From Podaxis mareebaensis (taxonomy: Eukaryota > Basidiomycota > Agaricomycetes > Agaricales > Agaricaceae): a DNA stretch of 22,086 bases. The stretch lies in assembly GCA_018524725.1 (NCBI GenBank), contig JAEUWP010000131.1:1-22086 (forward strand), in the 5' to 3' direction. Below the pieces are notes generated by a model, which saw only the letters and a list, made by a program, of their open reading frames with translations, was not told where the DNA came from and did no database searches. Position numbers and translations under genes: made by a program. Positions 9,061 to 17,317 of the stretch are shown here, in pieces. Each line of letters starts with the position of its first letter. Position 1 is the first letter of the stretch.

Positions 9061-10536
9061 TCACGAAGTCTTGTTGGTATTTGTATCCTTCCTGGCCTCG
9101 CTCCCAAAAGCGGCCAAGCCGCTCGCCTTGACTATAGCTGACCTGGCTCCTTGCTTCGACCGGCGGTACCTGGGTATCTTGCTAATTCCAACGGAGCACT
9201 CGAACGCAGCATCCTTTGACTTTGGGGCTGTGGACGGTCTGACTTTCCGGAAATGAACGCCGGTGGGAGAGGCAAACTTGTCCTTTCGCAGCGTGGAAGT
9301 TTGCAAGGGACCATGGTGGTGCGCGGACCTTGAGGAGGAACGATAACGAGCGCGAGCATGAATCAAGGATCGATCGACGACGGTAGTCTTAACGAGGACC
9401 TTTTCGGGTTTGGCAGAACGACCGACTATTGTAGGGTCGAAGACAACGTCGCGTCGAGAGCGAGCCGTGAGGGTACGATGTGAGGTAGGAGAGGTGTTGT
9501 CGGTTTCATTGTGGAGCTTTTTGAGCATCACCGGGACCTTGATGCGACCCATGGTAGGTGTGGCGTTCTCGGACAACTCAAAGGTCTTGCGTTTCTTGAT
9601 CACTCGGAAAATGTCTCCGTCCGGGTCATTCCTGGCACCGTCAACCCGTGCATTGCCAGCTTCCACCTTCTCGACATCTCCTTCCTTCTCCTCATCCTCC
9701 TCTCGCAGCATTGCCAACTTTGTCGGACTAAAGATCATCTCAATATTAGCCCCCGCAAGTTGCCTCCTACACCTGGTCGCACTGATGACAGCCAAAGGGC
9801 TAGTCGGAGGACTCACACCCCTCAAGTCCAACTCCTCCATGACATCTCCATCCAAAACCTCGCCAGAGTCCCAACGTCCCCTACCCTTCGTCTTCTTCAG
9901 CGGAGCCCCAGGTACCGGCACCTCACTCGCCTTCTTCACAATCCCAACCAACCTCTCCACTTCCTTCCTGACTTCGGTGGGATCACAAGGCTCGTTCAAG
10001 TCGATCCTGAGAGCCTCAGGCAGGTGTTCGTTCATCTCTTTCGCTACCTCGATAACCCGAGCCGGAGTCATAGAAAGCAGATCTCCGTAGCGACAGAAAG
10101 GCAAATTGATTAGGGTGCTGATGGCGACCGCGTCGGTGGTACGGTCTGAATCCTGCAGAGCCACACGAGCAGCGCGAGGAGTATGTTGCTCTGGTAGAGA
10201 CCGGCTACGCTTAACAGGTTGGTTATGTTCTGGGGTGTCGAGGTCGGTGATAGGAGGGGAAGCGGTGTCAGGGGAGAGAGGAGGCGTGTCCGTAGTCAGA
10301 TCCAATGTTTGACCTGAATCGGAGCCTTGGTCTACGCAAGCGCCTTTGTTCCCTTTCCCACTCGCTATGGGTTTTAGGACCTCGAGCTTGAAGAAAAGAC
10401 GGCGAATAGGGGTCTTAAGGGTCCGACTAGAATGAGCGAAGGCTGTAACACAGCTAGCGATAGAAGTGATGGACTTGTCGGGTTGGAGAGTATCACTGGA
10501 CTTAACAGGCTGGAGAGAGAGGTGGGATTTAGGCAT
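9061..10536 (-). CDS. Repeat-unit protein, 491 aa, unknown
   Basis: Single open frame from ATG at 10536 to a stop at 9061, recognised only through its broken relatives in copies A and B. The protein is hydrophilic with no membrane segment or signal peptide that I can see. It has a Ser/Pro/Thr-rich N-terminal third, an acidic stretch (about residues 270-300, EEDEEKEGDVEKVEAG) and a basic C-terminal third (TARSRRDVVFDPTIVGR, SKIPRYRRSKQGAR). The block RGVSPPTSPLAVISATR is the best conserved among copies. The acidic-then-basic make-up would suit a chromatin or nucleic-acid binding protein, but that is a guess. A frame open in copy A for 30 codons upstream of this ATG is lost here by one missing base near 10580, so this copy may be 5'-truncated. 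Antisense open frames across it look like shadows. Confidence 0.6.
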   Translation of the reverse strand: MPKSHLSLQPVKSSDTLQPDKSITSIASCVTAFAHSSRTLKTPIRRLFFKLEVLKPIASGKGNKGACVDQGSDSGQTLDLTTDTPPLSPDTASPPITDLDTPEHNQPVKRSRSLPEQHTPRAARVALQDSDRTTDAVAISTLINLPFCRYGDLLSMTPARVIEVAKEMNEHLPEALRIDLNEPCDPTEVRKEVERLVGIVKKASEVPVPGAPLKKTKGRGRWDSGEVLDGDVMEELDLRGVSPPTSPLAVISATRCRRQLAGANIEMIFSPTKLAMLREEDEEKEGDVEKVEAGNARVDGARNDPDGDIFRVIKKRKTFELSENATPTMGRIKVPVMLKKLHNETDNTSPTSHRTLTARSRRDVVFDPTIVGRSAKPEKVLVKTTVVDRSLIHARARYRSSSRSAHHHGPLQTSTLRKDKFASPTGVHFRKVRPSTAPKSKDAAFECSVGISKIPRYRRSKQGARSAIVKASGLAAFGSEARKDTNTNKTS

Positions 10537-10620
10537 TGTCGATAACGCGAGGGGGGTGGATTGAAGGAGAGATGGTATCCTGAATGTGAGGATGAAAAAG
10601 GGCGACGAGGTGAGACGCGC

Positions 10621-10630
10621 TTCATATAAA
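10621..10630 (-). promoter_or_regulatory. Possible TATA box of copy C gene
   Basis: On the minus strand TTTATATGAA lies about 85-95 bp upstream of the ATG at 10536. The matching site in copy A reads CTGTGTGAA and has lost the motif. The motif is short, so this is only suggestive. Confidence 0.3.
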
Positions 10631-10697
10631 TTGTTCAGAGGAGGCTGGTCTTGATCGTGGTAGAGCCAGAGTCAGTCTCTGAACGGAACCAAGAAGA

Positions 10698-11670
10698 GCC
10701 GTCCCCAGATGCGATCTGAACTGGATTCAGCCTCCAGGTCATCCGCCAAAACTCACCCCCTTTACATTTGTTCTTCTATGCTTATGTTTGCGGGGATTGG
10801 AATACCAGCATCGCGAAAGACTTGGGGAGATAAAGGTACACCATAAGTATGAGCCCCAGCTTGGGACGGGCATGTAATTGTCCATCACCGAATGAGCACA
10901 TTGTCGTCTCTGCGTTCTTTGGTAATGCATATATACGCGTCAGGTTGAGTAAGTGCATTCATCCCCAGTTCTGTTATCAGTATCTACGCACGATATAATT
11001 GTAAGTATAAGTGAAAGACAACAAGATCGGACCTGGGAGACAGGGAACATATTGAGGTATTGAATATGGAGACGGCAAGCACCCACGTCTTGGGCCTTGT
11101 ATGCAGTCTCCATCTTGACGCCATTTACGTTGCTCCCCCGACCAGGGCGCTGCAAGAGCTATCAAGCCTCGTCTAGTGAACACCAGAAAAAGTCACGCTC
11201 ACCAAAGTCTGAGCAATTAGGACATTCCAATCCCCGGATGACATTATCAATAAACCACAATCTATACCCACTCCCCATCCCTTCATCAACATCACCCGTA
11301 CCCCCGACCTTTACGCCTCGACACTGCGTACTTGTGGACGTGGACAACCGAACGGCCACCATGACATTGAATATCACGAGAAGCCTGTGCCTTTCATCGG
11401 GGTGAGCCATCACCATTTGTAGTCTTGTATACAATAGATAACACGATGGTGCGCGGCAGCGTGATGCACATGGGCCCACAGACAACGGCTAGAGTAGCGC
11501 ATTTGGGCGGGTACTGAGAACACGAGAGAGGCAGAGGTGGAGGTGGAAACATGAAGGGGCCCTAAGAGCCAGGCGTATAATAAGTACCCAGAGTCAGATG
11601 CGTGAAGGGGAAAGAGATGCAAGCAGAGATGAACGTGCTTTTCACGCCCGAAAAGCCACCTCATCCCTAG
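10698..11670. other. Spacer without recognisable genes
   Basis: About 970 bp between repeat copy C and a gene relic. Several short open stretches exist on both strands (for example 11162-11485 minus), but none has a recognisable motif, splice pattern or relation to other parts of the window. Confidence 0.5.
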
Positions 11671-11930
11671 TCACAACTTCTCGACGACGAGAACAGCACA
11701 AAGCTTGCCTCCTGCAGGTACAACCCTCTTGTTGTCATACATAGCGGAAACGGTTCCGAATCGGATAACACCGCCCACTGTATGCGACGGTTTGTTAGAT
11801 TCTTGGTCTAGCGGAAATGCAATCACTTTCGTCGTGACGCGAGCCCGATATTACGCTCTATTGAGGATGATATCGGCAAGTTCGTATGGAACACGATTCT
11901 GAAGGAAGTTGCGGCAGCTATAGAGTGAAG
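11671..11930 (-). pseudogene. Gene relic, possibly F-box-like, one internal stop
   Basis: A minus-strand frame reads like protein: NFLQNRVPYELADIILNRA, a TAA at 11851-11853, then YRARVTTKVIAFPLDQ, HTVGGVIRFGTVSAM and VVPAGGKLCAVLVVEKL to a TGA at 11671. Both sides of the TAA are in the same frame, so a single nonsense change (for instance from CAA) would explain it. VPYELADIILNRA resembles the start of F-box-like segments (LPxELxxxIL) in basidiomycete proteins; that likeness is weak. The upstream limit is unclear: a possible splice acceptor (CTATAG) lies near 11921. A competing frame starting MARLHSIAAATSF near 11939 is also open for a short way. Confidence 0.35.
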
Positions 11931-12338
11931 GCGAGCCATGACTGGAACAGGGCCTAGACAAGCGACAATCAGCTGAACAGCACAGGGAGGGCCGGTCTGT
12001 GGATCGAATGTAGGCTCCAGACTTCATTGAAGCAAAGAGCGTATGCAATCTGAGAAGATTGTTCGGTTACAGAGGTCTGAGAAGTCAACTTTGAATCAGA
12101 AAGACAAGCTATAACAGAAAATAATGTGCACTGCAGAAGAGATTGTGACGTGGCTTGAGTGAGGGTGGGAATAGTAGTGTCGAAGTCCCTCTGCCCTTTT
12201 CCTGCTGAAATATGCAAGCGAGCGCCTTTTTCCTTGTCTCGTGCCTTCAGCGCTCAGTATTGGACATATGCGCAAGCACGTGTGAAATGGTGGTCATCTG
12301 AGCGCTTTCTGCCTCCTAGACCACCCCTCCATCCCTTC
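11931..12338. other. Presumed 5' flank of the NACHT-kinase gene
   Basis: No supported coding sequence was found. The stretch lies directly upstream of the first possible ATG (12339) of the plus-strand STAND gene and probably holds its promoter and 5' UTR. No clear TATA box was found. Confidence 0.4.
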
Positions 12339-15300
12339 ATGTCTCTGTTACGGATACTGAAAACCCTCTTTCGACATATCTTCAAGGAGTGTCTGGGATT
12401 GCGCAGTCCGGCTGGCGGAGGTGCTCGGACGGAACCCAAAAACTGCCATACTGAAGATACTAGCATCACGCCGGTGGTTGCTGCAGGTCAGCTGTTCGCC
12501 TTCCTGCATTTTCTGTGAGCTCAGGTCTCAGGCTACAGTGCCTCGTGGGGCCCGCCTCTATGATATGGTCGATATGGCCTTGGTCATTGGACCCGCATCG
12601 GAGACTCTCCGTCCGCAGCGGCTTGTCCTCCAAAGTCGGAACTCCGCCGAATTCAACACCCAACGACGGACTAAAGTATTTAACTCCGGAAGGATGGGTA
12701 TGTATACAATTCTCACTCACGAATAGTATCTTACTTGTCATCAGTCGTCAGTCTCCTTGGACAGAAGAGGATAGTTAATGCCGAATTCGATTCTTTCTCT
12801 CGCGACCCTCTCCCAAGGTGTCATCCAGGCACCCGTATGGAACTACTAGATAAGATATTCACGTGGCTTACGGGCTCTAATCGAGGCAAGAATATCCTTT
12901 GGCTCCTAGGCCCAGCAGGAGCTGGGAAATCTGCAGTTGCGCGAACAACTGCTGAGAGGTGCGACGCAAGCAATCGTTTGGGTGGCGCCTTTTTTTTCTC
13001 GCGATTGAACGATTGCGTCGACCCCTCTCGCGTTATCCCCACCCTTGTTTATCAGCTCATGTTCAGAAGTCCAGACTATAGGCGTTTGATCATCCAGCGC
13101 CTAGCAGATGACTCCACCGTCCTGGAGAAGGATATTCGTTCCCAGTTCAAGGAACTCATTGATGAGCCCTTCGGAATCCTGTATGATCGAAACCCTAGCA
13201 GCCAACCTATGCTCATCGTTCTCGATGGGTTGGATGAATGTGATGGAGAGCATGCACAGCGCGAATTCATGGAGCTTATCGGGGGCTACGCTCGACCGGG
13301 GAACGCCCCCTTACTTTGGATGATATCCAGTCGCCCGGAATGGCATCTCAAACAAATGGCGTCAATCGATGACTACTGCCTTCGCATAGAGCTGCGCACA
13401 GATACAGAGGAAGCTGAACGGGATGTGTCTCATTTCCTCCGTGCCGGATTTGATGACATCCGCCGCCGTTTTCCCGAAATGGAACCAAATCAGTGGCCCG
13501 CCGAGGCTCATCTCCGTCAACTTGCCTGTCAGGCATCAGGATATCTCTGCCTAGCTTCGGCAGTTCTCGGGTTCGTTGGAGACAGAAATCGTGGTGATCC
13601 AGTAGGCCAACTGGATATCTACACCAAATGGAACCTATCATCTGCTCCCGACTCGATCAATCCTTTCCATGCCCTTGACCTTCTTTACAAGCGCATTCTT
13701 GCGGATGTACCCTCCGACATCCTTCCAGTTCTGATGCGCATCCTTTGCCTCCATATGCTTTCCACCAATGAGCCCAAACTCTCCGCCCGCGTCATGTTGG
13801 ATGTTCTAGGTCTTGACCAGTCATCTTTCTATCGTGCCCTCCGGAAGATGCACTCGGTTCTTCGCGTCCCCGTCCCGGAGCAAGCCGACAAGGAAGATAT
13901 ATGTCTCTATCATGCTTCATTTGGAGATTTCCTTAGGGACCCAAGGCGTTCCGGTGTCTTTTGCATTAATGGCTTTTACGTCTTAGTAGCGAGGAGGGTG
14001 GATCTGTATAATGCGATGGATCCCCCTATTCAGATCACCCTTGCGTGAGTGACTACATACTTCGCCTCCAGTGATGTCGACGGCACAGACTTACTTGCTT
14101 AAAAACAGAGCTCCCCATGGCATTGTGAGTGATTCCGATGGTACGACCAGAGTTCGTTGTTTCGACTTCGAGACCTTCTAACTGGAAGTTCCTCAGGGGA
14201 TTCAACAATACTGGCGCAGGCTTCCGAAGATGACGTCATTGACTTCCTGCATACACGAATTCTTCGGAACGAAGAGCGCTATAAGACTTTGCTCAAGACA
14301 AAGCCCACGGAAGCACAACAAATTGTTGATCTCCTTGAGAAGGTAGCGTGGTGCTTCGACCCTGTATCTTATGCAGAAAATGATATCCTTAATCAGCTAC
14401 TGGGCTCCCCTAACGTAGTTTCCGATACGGCCCGACGATCGATTCTGACGGCGCTTTTGAGGCTATCCGCGGTCTCAGGGCTTTATCCTCAGCGTTTGAA
14501 GCTTGACAATATTGAATATGAATCTTCACTTGTAACGGCTGGTCAGTTCGGTGAAGTACACCAGGGAAATTATGAAGGACGCCAGGTCTGTCTCAAGATC
14601 CTCAGGCCAGTCCAGCGATCAGAGTTTGATCGTTTACTCAAGGTACGCCTAAAATTTTAGTAATGATTGATCTACTTAAGCTCGTAACTTGTAGTCATTC
14701 AAACGTGAAGCTATTGTCTGGAGCCAGCTCAAACATCCTAACGTCCTGCTGTTTTATGGAATTCATCACCTCAGTGACAGCCAAGGTCGAATTGGACTTG
14801 TGTCGCCTTGGATGAAGAATGGAAACCTTCGAGAATACTTGGAAACACACTCTTGGGTTCTACGTTTACCGCTAGTTAGTATTTTCACCCATATCCCTTC
14901 CAGGCTCCTGACTGAGCATATCCAAAGGCTCGTGATATCGGTGCTGGCTTGCAATACTTACATCAACACCAAGTCATCCACGGTGACTTGAAAGGAGTAA
15001 GGATTTAATGATAGATTTCTGTAGACCGAGCCTAACAAGATTTAAGCTCAACATTCTCATCAGCGACAATGGCTCTGCATGTCTTGCAGATTTTGGATTA
15101 TCTGCTGTGACGAATGCTGGCGTCCTGGCACTAACCTCATTCAAAACCATGACTCAGGCAGGTGGGACAGTGCGTTGGATAGCTCCAGAGATCCTGGATG
15201 GCGCAGAAACTGGCCTAATGCGTCCGACTCAGGCAAGTGACATATACTCCCTGGCTTCTGTGATGTTCGAGGCAAGTGCATGATCACTATATGATGACTG

Positions 15301-15697
15301 TTGCACTAACCTCGCCAAATAGGTATTCACTGGCCAAGTCCCTTATTACGAATGTCACTCAGACCTCACCGTCATGAAGAAAGTGATCCAGGGAGACAAA
15401 CCAACCCGCCCTGGATACAAGATGGCACCAGAGCTTACAGATTATATATGGGCAATCATGCAGGATTGCTGGAGTGATGCTCCGAATGGCCGACCTACCA
15501 TAGACCAAGTCCTAGGGCGGCTTCCGAGTGTGCCGTCGCAGTCGCATTTTCGGCCTAAGAGGCCCATTGGTTCTCGAAATGGCACACTGTCAGACTCAGA
15601 GGTTGCCTTTTTAATGGACAAGGTGCGTGAGCCATTATTATCGCCTGCACCTGACAGAAAACTCATGGCTTGTTTTCAGCTTGCCAGACTGCAATAA
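12339..15697 (+). CDS. NACHT-protein kinase fusion, STAND-type
   Basis: Predicted multi-exon gene. The NACHT exon (from 12745 or 12765 to 14044) has Walker A GPAGAGKSAV, Walker B MLIVLDGLDEC, SSRPEW and the fungal post-NACHT motif YHASFGDFLRDPRRSG. It is followed by kinase exons 14153-14642, 14695-14874, 14928-14996, 15047-15271, 15323-15622 and 15680-15697. The kinase has the ATP lysine (VCLKIL), a helix C glutamate (SFKREA), catalytic loop VIHGDLKG...N, ADFGLS and IAPEIL, so all key residues are present. HGD in place of HRD is common in mushroom TKL kinases. The 14045-14152 intron is the joint; the kinase frame has no ATG of its own before the ATP-binding region, which supports one fused protein. 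A NACHT switch driving a kinase effector is inferred. The N-terminus is uncertain: ATG 12339 (MSLLRILKTLF) or ATG 12565. Confidence 0.75.
14045..14152 (+). other. Intron joining NACHT and kinase exons
   Basis: The donor GTGAGT starts at 14045, leaving GC of a split codon, and the acceptor CCAGAG ends at 14152. This restores the kinase frame as ...ITLA-SLFRLRDLL. The alternative acceptor AAAAACAG ending at 14108 would continue the NACHT frame only to a TAA near 14180 and make a kinase-less protein. RNA evidence would decide between the two, or show both. Confidence 0.55.
15272..15322 (+). other. GC-AG intron in the kinase domain
   Basis: A 51-bp intron with donor GAG|GCAAGT, branch-like CACTAAC and acceptor AAATAG. 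Removing it joins ASVMFE to VFTGQVPYYE in frame, as expected for kinase subdomain IX-X. The nearest GT donor would break the frame. GC donors are a known minority class and usually sit in an otherwise perfect consensus, as here. Confidence 0.8.
15623..15679 (+). other. Probable 57-bp in-frame intron near the 3' end
   Basis: Donor AAG|GTGCGT, branch-like CCTGAC and acceptor TTTTCAG, the size of the other introns. The stretch is exactly 19 codons with no stop, so spliced and unspliced messages end at the same TAA. The products differ only by 19 residues near the C-terminus. Confidence 0.55.
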
Positions 15698-17056
15698 CAA
15701 TCAATACATCATAAGACTCCAGCTGAGACGGGGAAGCTGGCTGATCCTAGGGGATATGGTAGTGAAGCCTTAAAACCAGTTGTCTAGTTTACACATGTAC
15801 AAACACCAGGCCTCAGTGGTCCAATTACATCACTTGTTGCTGACTCGTTGTGCCCAGCCCCCTGCTCCTCAAGAGTTCAACTCCCATTTGTTCTCCATTG
15901 TGTTTCTTGACCATGAGCAACACTATGCAATGGTCCTCCCAGTCTCTCGATTGCCCAATCAGATTTGCCAGAATAAGAATTAATAATCTTGCTCCTCCCA
16001 TTAATGCATTTCATGGACACATGGCATATGAACCACTCAAGACTAAGGCATGGAGAAAAACTTGGAAAACTGAAATGCTGATGCTGGAGGCTGATTTTTG
16101 GCAGGAAAGACACTGCATGATCAGCCCAAATATACGCTGGCTAAAGAATAGCCCTTGTAGCAGACTAGCCTGCCAATCCTCCAAAATGAACTCAGGACTT
16201 AATGCTGAATTTATGCAAGATGTAGCCATATTTTAGACATTTGTTACAAGGTTTCTTCTTTGGTCAGATGACACCTAAGTCAAGACCTATCCTTGTAAGA
16301 GATGAGTAGATGACCCTTGTCCTGTATGGGTCTGAAGGTGTTACACTCTTCTTGTTTCTGTCACCATCTATGCCACCTCTCACTTTCTCAGTACCACTGT
16401 TGACTGTCATCCTTCTTTCCTCAATTGCCTTATGCTCTCCTATCCTCATCTTGACTCATGCCTCAGCCATCAGTCACATCTCAGACCTCCAAAGTTGTAC
16501 TATGTTTAGCACTCAGACTCAGTAATACTCTGTATAGTAATAGTCCTCTTTCAGTAGATCCTATATCTTACCTCAGGCTTGGTCTAGTATAAATAGAACA
16601 CTGAAGTAGTTATGTGCATCTTGATTAGGATATGTAGAACAGTAATTGCTCTAGTATTTAGGTAGCTCATAAAGTAAGCAGAACTTAGCTTTATGATCAT
16701 TTGTACATAGTCCAAGAATAGCAGGTCTGCTTTCTGCTCTATCTTCTTGCCACATGAGAGCTCTACCTGCCTCAACAGGATAACTGGCATAACAGCTAAA
16801 CCAACAGAGTAGCCTGTTACCTTACAAGTTATATCTCTCCCTTGGCAGTCCCTGCAAGATCTCCAACCAGCCTCTAGTTCTCTCAGGAGAATGGATGGGC
16901 ATTCTACTTAGGAACTTAATAGTGTTGGGTTGTCTTAGGACAGTATCTCTCTGCACTGGCATGATGTCCATACCATGCCTAAGTAACAGAATCATAAAGC
17001 TAAACTTCCACTCCTTTTTTCCTTGTCCTCATGGCTATGAGTAAACCCAAGTCTCC

Positions 17057-17076
17057 TGTAAGGGTGCACCCTTACA
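17057..17076. repeat. 20-bp perfect palindrome
   Basis: TGTAAGGGTGCACCCTTACA is its own reverse complement. It begins TG and ends CA, like LTR termini, so it may mark an LTR end. One candidate short LTR would run from here to about 17296 (ending GCTTTACA), but no second copy lies in the window to test it. Confidence 0.6.
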
Positions 17077-17317
17077 CTTAATTTGAAAATCAAGTAACCC
17101 ATGTCACTGTATTATATTTTGATACCATTTTTGTTTACCCATCACTCCATCACATATTTGTACCTACTGTTTATTAGGGCACTTCAGTTGTTGGGGACAA
17201 CTGACCTTTACTTGTGCCACATAGTCTCCCAATATACAGGTTTGAACTATTTGGCATGAGCATGAGGTCTCTCAACCATAAAGCCAGAAGCTTTACATTT
17301 TTTTAGTTCACTGTACT

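Larger units (their letters stand above)
8276..10697 (-). repeat. Repeat unit copy C (most complete)
   Basis: The longest of the three copies holds the 3' flank, the tRNA-like module, a 491-codon gene and about 160 bp upstream of its start. The right-hand 160 bp (10537-10697) matches copy A at about 1820-1975, which places the right end of the unit near 10697. The left end abuts truncated copy B directly. Confidence 0.75.

Noticed and set aside
9410..10113. Two long plus-strand open frames over copy C
   Set aside because: They overlap the minus-strand 491-codon frame, and their relatives in copies A and B do not stay open, while the minus-strand protein blocks are conserved.
12735..12764. 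Translation start of the NACHT-kinase protein at 12735
   Set aside because: The codon is TTG and it lies in a probable intron between GTATGT at 12698 and acceptors at 12744 or 12764.
15850..16236. 128-codon plus-strand open frame after the kinase gene
   Set aside because: It has no motif or splice context, and it lies in the CpG-poor transposon block where chance open frames are common.
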